A stretch of DNA of 64,000 nucleotides from Grammothele lineata (GCA_002150815.3 NDFF03000184.1:1-64000), one strand, 5' to 3'. Positions 1-11,245 are shown, counted from the stretch's first letter. Made by a program: numbers and translations. Notes: a model not told the origin generated them from the letters alone.

Positions 1-72
1 CCATCGAAAGTCACGTGCACAACGGGAGAGACGGGCCCCTCAGTTTAGACGCCTGCCATCGAAAGTCACGTG
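1..72. repeat. short direct repeat pair
   Basis: The 17-mer CCATCGAAAGTCACGTG occurs at 1-17 and again at 56-72. Each copy contains a CACGTG E-box core. The copies lie just downstream of the first reductase gene, which runs on the minus strand. What lies left of the window is unknown, so the pair could be the edge of a longer repeat or a regulatory site of the next gene. The remaining bases up to 266 hold nothing else recognisable. Confidence 0.5.
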
Positions 73-266
73 AAAAAGGCTAATGCGCCGGTATTGAACA
101 CCGATTCTCCAAAAGAATCGGAACGTCATTTCGCGCTCGCTGCAACGGAGAACGCTAACGAGACGAAAGAGTTCTACTGTTCGTATAATCGTAGTATTAC
201 AAGACGTGCGAAGCACCGAGCTCGAGTCGGATAATGTCCAAGATGTACATGATATTCTGCAAAGTC

Positions 267-2082
267 TTAGGTGTGCCCGATGATGTTGAGCGGTTGGTAC
301 GGCTCCTCCAAGTACTTCATCTCCTCTTCACTCAGCTTGACGTCCAGAGACCCTGAAAATATTCAGTGGATTAAATGTCGCTAGAAAGGGTAATGATAGA
401 CTGCCGACGCACCAAGGATGTCTTCTAGGTTCTTGAGGTTCGTCGTGCCCACGATCGGCGCGGTCACGCCCGGCTTAGCCATGATCCATGCCATCGAGAT
501 CTGCGCCATCGACACACCCTTCTTCTTCGAAAGCTCCTCCACCCTAGATTGCGCGTCAGTATTTCCGTCAAATAGATTAAGGAGGGAGTGTAGCGTCAAA
601 CGCTAGAGCCGGGAATCCCAGGGGGACGTACCTGCCAACGAGTTCCGGGAGGAAGGGGATATTGTAGCCGGACTGGAATCTGTGTAGGTCTGCGTCAGTT
701 ATCGAGCGATGTAGTTGGGTGGAGTATGTCTCCAGGAAGAAGCACACAAAGAGAACTTACAGGTCCGTCTTGCTCCGGAGCGTCTCCTCTTTAAGTAGGT
801 GCGTGAGCAGTCCGCGCCCGAGGGGAGACCACGGGATCGACCCGACGCCGAACAACTGCAGACGCGTGGTAAGAATGACGGGCGTAAAATAATGAGGATG
901 GGTAGGAAAGAGACCTTCAGCGTGGGGAACATCTCGCGCTCCTCCTCACGATAGAGCAGGCTGTAGTGGTTCTGCATTGAGATGAAGGGCGTTAGGTTGT
1001 GCGCGATGGCGTAGTCTGTGAGGTAACTGTGAGCAGCCGCGGAGGAGCGAGATTCGAGAATATGGCGTACTCTGCATGGCGTGGACTATGGACATATAGG
1101 GGTGAGCCTGAGGAGCGCACGGAGGAAAGAGCGGAGACGCTGACATTGATATGCCCAACAAGAACTCATGCCGATGTAGCGCACGTAGCCTGCCTGCATG
1201 ACATCGTGTAGCGCTTGCATCTGCGTTCGGTTAGGACGGCGTAACATGGGAAGAAATCAGTATCCTTACCGTCTCCGCGATCGGAGTCCCTTCGTCGAAG
1301 CGATGGCCTTGAAAGCGGCGTGAACAGGAAGAATCATGCGCGGAGCGTGGAGCGTACATTGGAGAACGTCGATGTGGTCGAGCTGGAGGCGCTCCAAGCT
1401 GGCCTTCACCGAATCGAAGATGTGCTGACAAGTTGCATTCCGTCAATACTGAATGGGATATCGTGACAACTAGCGCGAGCGTACCTTCCTGCTGAGGCCG
1501 TGCTGGTTGATGATACCGAGCTCTTCTGGGCTCTTCTTAAGCCTCTGCAAGTAAGCGCCGTGGTCCTTGGGCACGGGCACGAAGAGCTAGAGCGACGATC
1601 AACTTGAGCGTGTCTTGGAAGCAGGAGGGAAAACGCACCTTTGTCATGATCACGAGCTCGTCTCGTGGGAGTTGGAGCTGCTTGATGGCGTTTCCGAGAA
1701 TGATCTCCGAGAGGCCGTTGGAGTACGCCTGGCGAAGGATTCAGTACAAACGTGCAAAAAGACCACCTGAGACTTTAGCACACATTGGCCGTATCGAAGG
1801 TCGTGATGCCGTTGTCGTACCTGCGCGCCCGAGATGTAAGTGACGAGGGCAACCGAGGAGGATCGCTCGACTCACGCAAACTTGATATGCTTGATCGCTT
1901 CCTCCTCCGGGAGAATCCAGTTCTGCCACTCCGGCGAGCCGTAGGACATACAGCCTAGAATGATCTTGGAGACCTTCAGGCCTGAGTTACCAAGTCGAAC
2001 TGCAAAACATTCCGTCAATGTTTGTGCATATCATGTACCGATGTGCTGGAATACCCTCACCATACTGCATCTTAGGGGCCAT
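267..2082 (-). CDS. aldo-keto reductase, tandem copy 1
   Basis: NAD(P)H-dependent aldo-keto reductase (TIM barrel), of the fungal type usually annotated aryl-alcohol dehydrogenase-like or versiconal hemiacetal acetate reductase-like; the substrate cannot be told. The start is MAPKMQY at 2082, and splicing gives the hallmark VRLGNSGLKVSKIILGCMSY. The catalytic tetrad is visible: Asp in TTFDTAN, Tyr in AYSNG, Lys in LVIMTK and His in LQCHRFD. Later blocks are GYVRYIGMSSCWAYQ, FISMQNHYSLLYREEE, IPWSPLGRGLL and MAWIMAKPGV. The protein ends in LNIIGHT with the stop at 267-269. The model has about 14 exons and roughly 345 residues, the normal family size. One exon (1071-1085) is only 15 nt long and supplies the F-H-A-M-Q junction. 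No lesion was found. Of the three copies it is the most divergent in the central segment (KLFVPVPKDHG in place of KLFAP-AKDYG). Confidence 0.88.
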
Positions 2083-2178
2083 GGAGGACGTGAGTGCGCC
2101 TGTTGGTGAAATGCGATGGAGAGGCCGACGAGGAAGGGTGGCTTGAAACCTGGTTGTTGTACTTCTGAGGCTACCACC

Positions 2179-2185
2179 TATATAT
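2179..2185 (-). promoter_or_regulatory. TATA box of reductase copy 1
   Basis: A TATATAT run lies about 97 nt upstream of the ATG at 2082. The same element sits at a similar distance above copies 2 and 3. Confidence 0.5.
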
Positions 2186-3142
2186 CTGCGTGACGGGCCA
2201 CGTAAATGAAATCAAGAGCACTGAAAGAGCGTGTTCCGTGCAACACATGGACATCGGAGACCCATCCGGAAGGAACGCTGGATTGTATCCCCAGAAGGTG
2301 GCAAGTGGAGGTATATTTCAAGCACCAGAGCGGGCTCGGGCGGTATCTCGGCCATGAAGTGGGTCCTTCTGGGGCGTCGAGGGGAGCGAGCAATCCCGAT
2401 CGGCGATTCGTGGAATGATAGTCTACAAAATCGCCCCTGTGCATCTCAAAATCGTGTCGATGAGCATTACTAAAGGATGCCAACTACTACCCACGTTACC
2501 CGCTCAGCACAATGGTAGAACTTCAGGAGGAGGGCGCAGACGCACTCACATGTGTTATGCCAACACGACTTTCAGAGTTCGGCCGCTATGATGTAGAGCC
2601 TTTCCGCCGTTATAAATCTACGTGCTGGTGCTAAGTAGATCGAAGGCGCCACGCGTGCACGCATACCAGCTTGATATCGTGTGAGGCATAGGGCGTTGAA
2701 GGTATGGCAGCGGTAGTGGGGAGTGAAAACTGCTTCCTGGCCCGGGAGGTAGTAGGATACACTCGACGCGCGTCCCGGCAGAGCCCGGCAGTGAGCGCCC
2801 CGGACCCCTGGTAGTGACCGACGCGTTACGTCACACGTGACTTGACGCGTTTCGCGCCCGGAGGAGTCGACTCCGCGTGACGGTTGGCAGGCGATTCACT
2901 TCGACAGAGTTTCAAGAACCACGACAGCGCTCTTGTGATTTTATCAATAAAAGCCGGCCAGGGGATGAACTTCAAGAAACGAGACCTGAGTCGGAGCAAG
3001 ATAGCGATTCGACTCTCGAGCGAGTACGGCGCCGTTGCAGGCGGGGGCAAGATATTGATAGAATCTACTAATACACGCATAGATGGTACATTCTGACAGT
3101 ACATCACTAGCCTACTAGTTATACATGCAGCATTTCCAGGTC
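2186..3142. other. intergenic spacer between reductases 1 and 2
   Basis: Promoter region of copy 1 plus the 3' flank of copy 2. Much of it is recognisably homologous to the spacer at 4908-6049, so the duplicated unit includes gene and spacer. It carries the 30-bp palindrome at 2821-2850. No credible gene was seen; the short frames here are not conserved between the two spacers. Confidence 0.6.
2821..2850. repeat. 30-bp palindromic element, copy 1
   Basis: The element begins ACGCGTTACGTCAC, continues ACGTGACTTG and ends ACGCGT, so outer ACGCGT boxes flank inverted GTCAC/GTGAC arms. It contains a TTACGTCA (CRE/bZIP-like) core and a CACGTG (bHLH-like) core. It lies about 740 nt upstream of reductase 1 and about 290 nt below reductase 2. 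Related copies are at 5713-5742 and 11216-11245. Confidence 0.7.
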
Positions 3143-4907
3143 CTACGCGTGCCCAATGATGTTGATGGGCTGATACGGTTCCTCGAGGTACTTCATTTCC
3201 TCCTCGCTGAGCTTTACATCGAGACAACCTGTCGATGTGCGTCAGTTTCGGTCAGTTTACAGGAGAAGAAAGTGCATTTACCCAGGATGTCCTCGAGGTT
3301 AGCCATGCTCGTCGTTCCGATAATCGGCGCAGACACTCCGGGCTTCGCCATGATCCACGCCATAGAGATCTGTGCCATACTCACGCCCTTCTTCGTGGCG
3401 ATCTCCTCGATCCTGCGGTGCGTATGTAGTGTTAGCGTCGAGTCGAGCGCGCGAAATGGGTGTATGCGTACCTGCCCACGAGCTCGGGAAGGAAGGGGAT
3501 CTTGTATCCTGTCTGGAACCTACGCCGCGCGGTGTCAGATCACGAACCGCGTTCAGGCGGCTGTAAGCTCACAAGTCCGTCTTGCTACGAAGGGTCTCCT
3601 CCTTGATCGGATGCGTGAGTAACCCACGGCCAAGGGGCGACCACGGGATGGAGCCAACGCCGAACAGCTAGAATTAGAGTGAGTTTCGATCGATGCGGGG
3701 GCAAGGACGATGAGAACATACCTTGAGAGTCGGGAACATCTCACGTTCCTCTTCGCGGTAGAGCAGACTGTAGTGGTTTTGCATCGAGATGAATGGCGTG
3801 AGGTTGTGCGTGATCGCATAGTCTGACGGGAAAGGAAGAGCACGCAGCACGACACCATCAGCATGCTAATCGAGACTCGGGGACACTATAGAAAGCACGT
3901 ACTCTGCATCGCATGGACTATGGAAGGGAGTGTGAGCTGAGGAAACGCGTGTATAGCGAGAGCGGCCTGCTTACACTGATACGCCCAGCAAGAACTCATC
4001 CCAATGTAGCGGACGTAACCGGCCTTCACAACGTCATGGAGCGCTTGCATCTACACTCAGGATCAGCGCGATACGAGCATCAATGGCTAAATGAGACACA
4101 CTGTCTCTTCGATCGGGGTCGTATCGTCGAACCTGTGGCCTGGAAATAGCGTAAGCACGTGGCCGCCGTGTGCAACGGGCGTAACCTACACTGCAGCAGA
4201 TCGATGTAGTCGAGCTGCAGACGCTCCAAGCTCGCCTTGACCGAGTCGAAGATGTGCTAGTAGAGCATAGTCCGTGAGTCAGAGACAGGAAATCGAGCGT
4301 TATAGAATGTACCTTCCTGTTAAGGCCCTTCTGGTTGATGATCCCCTCTTCCTCAGGCTTCTTCCCGGTCGCGTTCCAGTTGAGGCCGTAGTCCTTGGCT
4401 ATAGGCGCGAAGAGCTGAAGTGGACGTCGCATCAGCTCTAGACGAACTTGAGTGAGGAGAAAATAACCCACCTTGGTCATGATGACAAGCTCGTCGCGCG
4501 GAAGCTCAAACTTCTTGATGGCGTTACCGAGTATGACCTCGGAGAGACCGTTCGAGTAAGCCTAAAGAGCGCGTCAGCCGGCTAGGCCCGAGGTTCATTC
4601 GTTAGAATGCATGTACATTGGCCGTATCAAAAGTTGTGATGCCATGGTCGTATCTGTGTACGTCCAAGTGAGTGGATCGATCACGATACATACGGAAACG
4701 CGGCGAACTTACGCGAACTTGATCTGCTTGAGTGCCTCTTCCTCGGGCAGCACCCACTTCTGCCAGTCCGGAGTGCCGTAGGACATGCAGCCCAGGATGA
4801 TCTTGGAGACCTTCAGGCCCGAGTTCCCGAGACGCACTGCCATGTGTTGTTAGCGTACGTATCGTCCGCCCCGCCACATGCTCACCGTATTGCATTTTTG
4901 GCGCCAT
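3143..4907 (-). CDS. aldo-keto reductase, tandem copy 2
   Basis: Second tandem NAD(P)H aldo-keto reductase. The start MAPKMQY is at 4907 and the end NIIGHA-stop is at 3143-3145. Splicing restores VRLGNSGLKVSKIILGCMSY from two exons and gives the tetrad Asp (TTFDTAN), Tyr (AYSNG), Lys (VIMTK) and His (CHRFDD). The segment after the catalytic Lys reads LFAPIAKDYGLNWNATGKK, followed by NQKGLNRK. The 15-nt micro-exon is at 3903-3917. The model has about 14 exons and about 345 residues, with no frameshift or stop. It is closer to copy 3 than to copy 1 over most of its length. A role in reducing aromatic or polyketide-type aldehydes is possible from the family but is not shown by the sequence. Confidence 0.88.
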
Positions 4908-4995
4908 CTGCGAGGGAGTCTGCTCGTCAATAATGCGTGGAGAGATGATCAAGAGGGCGGAAGAGGGAACGCCGTGTGGATGAAGCTTACCGACC

Positions 4996-5003
4996 TATAT
5001 ATA
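4996..5003 (-). promoter_or_regulatory. TATA box of reductase copy 2
   Basis: TATATATA lies about 90 nt above the ATG at 4907, the same placement as in the other two copies. Confidence 0.55.
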
Positions 5004-5712
5004 CTCCCGAATGCGTCATCGGGACGCGATCGCGACCCACTCGAAGCACGAGTGGCGGCGGAGCACGGGCTCCGGAGAATCCGTCGACGGAAGAGCGCTT
5101 ACTCCAAGTCCTGCACAACGAGTGGACATATGACCTCCCCTGAGAACAACGCGAGAGCCCGCCAGTCAAACGTATTCCCAGGCGGCTGAATGCAGTGCTG
5201 TCATATAGAGATGCAAAGCCAAAGACGGTGAAGGCCTGACGAGAAGTAGGATCTTCTCGAACGTCGAGGTGGGTCTGCAATCCCGATCGGCGATTCGTGG
5301 AGGGTAAATTGAGTGTGCGATGCGTTTCTAAGCATTCTCCCAATGCCTGCTATGTCTACGTCGACATTTCGGTACCTGAGCCTAAGCGTTCCCCCTGAGC
5401 AACTCGTGTATAGCGATGTTAGATATCAGAGCCGGCACGTACCTTCAGCGTCCGAGTCGGCGGTGGGGCTGTTGTACGTCAAGGAGCTATAAGGGGTCCT
5501 AGATAGAGGGCTTCATGTGCGCGTGCATACCAACTTGAGACAATCTGAGACATAGCGAGTCAAAAGTATGACTGCAGTGATGGTGATTGTCAGAGGTAGC
5601 TCCATGGAGGATGGAGGTATCACAGCTTGAGCTGTTTACTACAGCTGCCAGGCACTCGACGCGCGTCCCGGCAGTAAGCGCTCCGGTAGTCCCAAGCCTG
5701 GGATAGTGACTG

Positions 5713-5742
5713 GCGCGTTACGTCACACGTGACTTCACGCGT
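5713..5742. repeat. 30-bp palindromic element, copy 2
   Basis: Close copy of the element at 2821-2850, with outer GCGCGT and ACGCGT boxes and the same TTACGTCACACGTGAC centre. It is about 806 nt above reductase 2 and about 310 nt below reductase 3, so it probably duplicated with the gene unit. Confidence 0.7.
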
Positions 5743-6049
5743 TTCATTCCTCGAGGAGGAGCCGACTCCGCGTGGATTGGCGGGAGACTCGCATTGACAG
5801 AGCTCTGAGAGCTACAGGAGCACACCCATAATACCTTGCTCGTGTTTCGCAATGAATAACAGCTAGGAGTTGAGCCTAAGTCTCCCTTAAGACACGAAAC
5901 CCAGGTCGAAACAAGCTACTGCAGTGATTCGAGCAAGTGCGCTGCACGCGAAGCCGGGATATTGAAAGAATCTACTAATACACGCATTGATGGTACTTTC
6001 CGAAGGCTCTGTGAAAGCACATTTATCATGCTCGCAGCGTTGCCGGGTC

Positions 6050-7843
6050 CTACGCGTGTCCGATGATATTGACGGGTTGGTACGGCTCCTCGAGGTACTT
6101 CATCTCCTCTTCGCTGAGCTTCATGTCGAGACAACCTGCAGACGCGCATCATATTTGGTGAGCCATCGGTCCAAGGGAAAGGACAGGGAGCTTACCGAGG
6201 ATATCCTCGAGATTGGCCATACTCGTCGTCCCGATGATTGGGGCGGACACTCCGGGCTTCGCCATGATCCACGCCAACGAAATCTGCGCCATGCTCACGC
6301 CCTTCTTCTTGGCCAGTTCCTCGATCCTGCGGCGCACATGTCGTGTCAGTGTCGAGCTGAGCACACGAATTTGGTGCATGCATACCTGCCAACGAGCTCG
6401 GGAAGGAAAGGGATCTTGAATCTTTTCTGGGACCTACGCGGCGCAGCGTCAACTCAGAGAATACGCGTAGGGGAAGGCGATTGTAAGCTCACACGTCCGT
6501 CTGGCTCCGAAGAGTCTCCTCCTTGATCGGATGCGTGAGCAGTCCACGGCCGAGGGGCGACCACGGAATTGAGCCAACGCCGAACATCTACATACGTGGG
6601 GTCGCAGTGAGATCGCGGCCGATACGAGAATGAAGAGAACCTTGGAGACGCACCTTGAGCGTCGGGAACATCTCACGCTCTTCTTCACGATAGAGCAGAC
6701 TGTAGTGGTTTTGCATCGAGATGAAGGGCGTGAGGTTGTGCGTGATAGCGTAGTCTGAAAGGAAGAGCGCGCAGCACGACGCCGTCAGCGTGCTAGCCGA
6801 GACTCGAAGACGATATAGAAAGCACGTACTCTGCATCGCGTGAACTATGGAAGGGAGTGTGAGCCGAGGACACGCATGTATAACGAGAGCGGACTGCTTA
6901 CATTGATACGCCCAGCAAGAACTCATCCCAATGTAGCGGACATAGCCTGCTTTGACAACATCATGGAGCGCCTGCATCTGCACGCGGAGTCAGCGCGATA
7001 CATGGCAGCAACGTCTCGATGAGACTTACTGTCTCTTCGATAGGAGTCGTGTCATCGAACCTGTGGCCTGGATATAGCGTAAGCACGTGGCCGTCGTGTG
7101 CAACGGGCATAACCTACACTGCAGCAGATCGATGTAATCGAGCTGCAGACGCTCTAGACTCGCCTTCACTGAGTCGAAGATATGCTAGTAGAGAACAGTC
7201 CGTGAGTAAGAACCCGGATTGAGTGAAGTGTTATGGCACGTACCTTCCGGTTGAGACCCCTCTGATTGATAACTCCTTGTTCCTCAAGCTCCTTTCCGGT
7301 CGCGTTCAACCAGTTGATGCCGTAGTCCTTGGCCACAGGCGCGAAGAGCTGAAGTGAACATCGTATCAACTCCGGTGGTTTTCGGGTGAGGAGGTAAGGT
7401 CGTACCTTTGTCATGATGACGAGCTCCTCACGCGGAAGCTCAAACTTTTTGATAGCGTTACCGAGAATGACCTCGGAGAGACCGTTCGAGTAAACCTAAG
7501 TAGTGCGTCAGCCGGACAGCCGCGAGGGTCGACCGTTAGACTCCACGTACGTCAGCTGTATCAAACGTTGTGATGCCGTGGTCGTATCTGTGAGCATCCA
7601 TAAATGAGTCATTCGATCACAAACTGTACGAAAGCACTATAAACTCACGCAAACTTAATGTGCTTGAGGGCCTCTTCCTCGGGCAGCACCCACTTCTGCC
7701 ACTCCGGCGTGCCGTAGGACATGCAGCCCAGGATAATCTTGGAGACCTTCAAGCCCGAGCTCCCGAGACGCACTGTCATGCGCCGTCAGCGCAAGCGCCA
7801 TAAACCTCGCTTCGTGCTCACCGTATTGCATTTTGGGAGCCAT
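6050..7843 (-). CDS. aldo-keto reductase, tandem copy 3
   Basis: Third tandem NAD(P)H aldo-keto reductase. The start MAPKMQY is at 7843 and the end VNIIGHA-stop at 6050-6052. The tetrad is intact: Asp in TTFDTAD, Tyr in VYSNG, Lys in VIMTK and His in CHRFDD. The sequence after the Lys is LFAPVAKDYGINWLNATGK, then NQRGLNRK, and the C-terminal half contains MAQISLAWIMAKPGVSAP. The 15-nt micro-exon is at 6830-6844. The gene is intact, with about 14 exons and about 345 residues. Its promoter differs from the others because a 151-bp fold-back sequence lies directly upstream of the TATA box, which could alter its expression relative to copies 1 and 2. Confidence 0.88.
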
Positions 7844-7933
7844 CTGAGAGGGAGTGTATCTGTGAATAGTGCGCGGGAGGGAGATGAGAACGGAAGTGGG
7901 AACGTCGAGCGGATGAAGCTCACAGACCTATGT

Positions 7934-7939
7934 TATATA
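7934..7939 (-). promoter_or_regulatory. TATA box of reductase copy 3
   Basis: TATATA lies about 92 nt above the ATG at 7843 and is immediately bordered upstream by the fold-back element at 7944-8094. A second similar AT run (near 8102-8112) lies on the far side of that insertion. Confidence 0.5.
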
Positions 7940-7943
7940 CCCT

Positions 7944-8094
7944 AGGGTATGGCACGAGTCGGATATACCCACCAGGTACGGGCAAGGGTCTACCCTCAGG
8001 AAACAGGACCCACCGACTGGTCCGTACCCTGACCGGATACGGGCGGCGGTAAGGGTGGGTCCAAAATACCCGTATCCGACCCATGCCATATCCT
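7944..8094. mobile_element. 151-bp fold-back / MITE-like insertion in a promoter
   Basis: The ends are 22-bp inverted repeats matching at 19 of 22 positions: AGGGTATGGCACGAGTCG at the left, and AGGATATGGCATGGGTCG when the right end is read on the other strand. The interior holds further GGTACGGG / GGATACGGG-type units. The corresponding promoter of copy 2 (4996-5030) lacks this block, so it is an insertion in copy 3. The flanks GTTATATACCC and ATTATACCCC resemble each other and may be an imperfect target duplication. It encodes nothing. Confidence 0.6.
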
Positions 8095-8930
8095 GATATT
8101 AACATATTATACCCCCAGGTGCGTCATCAGGCCTCAGGACGCGATCGCGACCCACTTGAAGTACGAGTGGCGGCGGAGCACGGGCTCCGAAGAATGGGTC
8201 GGCGCAATAGCGCTTACTCAAACTCGCTCTACCTAACACGTGGACAGATGAACTTGCCTGGGAATGACGCCAAGTCTCGTCGACACGTTGTCGCCCGGCC
8301 ATGCAGCTGATGGAGTGCCGTCACATTGAGCTACTATGGCAAAGGGAGTCCAAAGGAGGTCGAACCCAGGCGAAAATTGGGAGCTTCTAGTACATTGTGG
8401 AGGGTTTGCCGTCCAGAATCCTGAGTTTTGGTGCTGAAAAGTATGACGATGACTGAGGAGGCGGTCACAACAAGAGACTGGAGGTCTTGGACGTACAAGT
8501 TCGACATGCAGTGCGATCGGTTGAAATGGCTCACCGGTCCGCAGGTTGTGTAAGCGCCAAGTCAAACATACCACAACAGCGCTGGCGTTGCAGATACGGT
8601 GCAGGCGCCGGCGCCGGCTTTCTAGATCTCTGTCTTTCTCTGCCATTACCCGTACCAAGAACTTTCAGGGCTCTATATTCACACGTAAATCCGAGCGTGT
8701 CGAGTCACAGACTAATCCAAAAAGCACTCGAAGTGGGCTGCTTTCGACGCTCGCCACTCGACTCGGACCAATTTGCTGTTCAGTAAACTAGTTCGACGCT
8801 CTAGTGTCGGATCTCCGTGGTATCCTTCGTTGTGAGATCTCTTGAGTTTGGCTTCAGGTTGCCGGTGAGTGTGCTACTCTAGTATCGCGTTTTCGTTTGC
8901 TTACCGCGATATTAAGTCTCCAGTACGGCC
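8095..8930. other. divergent intergenic region
   Basis: Holds the distal promoter of reductase 3 (homologous to the copy 2 promoter up to roughly 8290) and, further right, the 5' flank of the F-box gene that starts at 8931. No supported gene. The 30-bp palindrome found above copies 1 and 2 is not present here. Confidence 0.5.
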
Positions 8931-10869
8931 ATGCCAGTGTCGCCGATGTCCAGCCCAATAGACGTACTTCCCCAAGAGCTCTTGGTCGCTCTCGGCCCAT
9001 TCATTCGCTTTAGTGACCTCCCTTCGTTCGTCCGTGTCTCCAAAAACTTCAACCTCGTGGCGACCCCTTTCATCTACCGCACCATCAATCTCACACATTT
9101 CAGATGGCGAGCTGCCAAAGCGTGTCTTACACTTTTGGCTTCTCCCCCTGATGCTATGATGTTCAATCGTAGCCTCCCTGCCTACGTCCACGACCTCGAG
9201 ATTGGGTACGGAGAGCTCGATGCGCCATGGGCTGATGAGCCACGCACTCCACCACGTCGAAGAGTGGACCCGCTCCCAACTGCTCTGATAGATTCCGTGA
9301 TCGTGTCCCTAGTCAACCTTCGTTCTCTCTCCATCGACCACACCGACGGCCTCGTCGATCTTATCCCCCTGTTTCGGACCTTGATCACGACGCCTCACGT
9401 ACACCTGACTTCGATAACAATCAAATACCCGCATCTCGACGGTTTCGAATCTGATGATCCTACCGAGTCACAAATCGATGTCCAACCTCTTCCCTCCCAC
9501 TTTCCTCAATGCATCCCTCGTTTGCACAAGCTGGATCTATGGATCGACCCACACCGGCCTCCCCGATATTGGGTTGAGACGCTCCGCGACGTCATCGTCG
9601 CCAGTTCTCCCCGCCTTCGCTTTCTCGGTTTCTGGGGCGCAGCGACCGACTCGGATCGTCTCCCTCCCCTGGCAGACTTGCTCTCCAAGGCTACAGCGTT
9701 CCCTGAGCTCGAACATGTTCAACTTCCCGATACGGCTGTCGTCATGCGAGGTTTCTACGGTTTATTGGGTCATGCGAAGTCGCTCGCTGTGTCGAGGATG
9801 GATCGTGACCTAGACATTGAGGTGGACGATTCCGACAGTGACTCTTCCGACACCGATTACCTTCAGTCTGACTCGGATGATGCGGACTCTGATTCGTATT
9901 CTCACGACGCCGAGGACGACGGCCACCGGGGCGCCGAAGATCAGGCTAATGGCAATAACGACGGCCCCCAGGATGGAGAGCAGAACGAGGAACAAAACAA
10001 TGGCAGAAATGATGACGAAAACCCCGAAAACAATGGCCGGCCTCACCCCCGCCCTGTCCGCGTTCCGCGTGACGCCTGGCTGCACCTTGAACGGCTTTCT
10101 TGCTCCACAACTGCGCTCCGTTCTTTTCTTTCCGCAAAGATCTCTCCTTCCAAGCGTCGCCCCATTCACACCGTCCGGTTGAGCCTCGCGCAGTACGAAC
10201 CATTCGACACCGGGGAAACTGACATCACAGATGTACCACTCTGGCCGCGGCTGCTACGCATCCTTTCGCATCTTCAATACTCGGCGGTGCCGATACGAAG
10301 CCTCAGCTTCGTTGTGAAGACACTGGAAGTGAAACCACTTCGGCGGCTGGTGCGGGCAAATCGGCAGCTCGAGTACCTCCTCATCGTACCCGACATCGGC
10401 CCGGAGCCCTCCGTCGTGAGTGCAACTCTCTTCTCCTGTCGATATTTCCGCTGATTGGTACGATTTTCTCATCTTCGCGCACTGTATCTAGAACGACCTC
10501 CGCGCTCTTGGCTGCAAAGTGTTCAAGTTCACCCCGAATCTGCACACCTTCCTCCTCTCGGACAACATCTTCAAGTGGTTCCGAGTAGCGCCTTTCCACT
10601 TCGCGCACGATATCGCGCTCCAGCGTTCCATTCTCGCGGAGTATGACGCTCACGCACCCGCGCTCCGCCGCGTCGCGTTCACGACGGATTGTCAGTGGGA
10701 GAAGGGGCACGACGGGTGGTGGTACCTGGTCGAGGGGGAGGATCCGGAGCTGTGGCGGCGATGGGTTGCGGTCGATCGTTGGAGGCTCATCTGGCGAAAG
10801 GAGGTAGCTCCGGACGACCCTCTCGTGCAAGCCTTATCGGACGAAGACTCGGACGTCTCCGAGTCCTAG
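8931..10869 (+). CDS. F-box protein with acidic tract, paralogue 1
   Basis: Putative substrate receptor of an SCF ubiquitin ligase. It has two exons, 8931-10415 and 10492-10869, joined at V|GTGAGT...CTAG|N, giving 620 residues. The F-box is N-terminal: VLPQELLVALGPFIRFSDL followed by PSFVRVSKNFNLVATPFIYR (about residues 8-46). A divergent leucine-rich, LRR-like body follows, then a long Asp/Ser/Glu-rich low-complexity stretch at about residues 292-380. The C-terminal exon contains PNLHTFLLSDNIFKWF and TDCQWEKGHDGWWYLVEGED, and the protein ends in DEDSDVSES. The domain order, intron position and ending match the inverted paralogue at 52676-54632. Binding to Skp1 is inferred from the F-box only; the target is unknown. 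Confidence 0.85.
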
Positions 10870-11215
10870 GTTGTTTAGAGGAATGTCGCGCAGCATACGC
10901 GTGTTCATCGCATCTTGTCAAGAGCTTCTCATGCGCTGTCTATTCGCGTCCCAGCACAGAGTACCGGTGGGGAAACCGATCCGAGCCAGAGGGGTAGTGG
11001 TACCTCGTCTTGATTCAAGTTGCTTCTTGACCTTAGGCGTCATTCATGATCGTTCTAGATGCTTACTTAGGTATTGATAGACATACATTGCGCTCTATTG
11101 GTAAGAGGTACAACTATTATTGCTCGCAGAAAAGACACTGTTGAAGTAACCCCGGGACAAGTCGATCCGGAGTCGTTTCGTTTTGTGCGAGGCGCCTGCC
11201 CGCGTGCACTTCTAA

Positions 11216-11245
11216 ACGCGTCGCGTCACTAGTGACGTAACGCGT
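11216..11245. repeat. 30-bp palindromic element, copy 3
   Basis: Reads ACGCGTCGCGTCAC, then TAGTGACGTAACGCGT. On the opposite strand it shares a 21-nt identical run with copy 1 that extends into the flank (GTGACCG outside the box). The centre CGTCACTAGTGACG is a perfect 14-bp palindrome. Unlike the other two, this copy does not sit near a reductase. Confidence 0.65.

Larger units (their letters stand above)
4908..6049. other. intergenic spacer between reductases 2 and 3
   Basis: Promoter of copy 2 and 3' flank of copy 3, homologous to the spacers above copies 1 and 3. For example, the block GACGCGATCGCGACCCACT near 5023-5041 recurs at 8137-8155 above copy 3. It carries the second 30-bp palindrome. 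No gene was seen. Confidence 0.6.
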
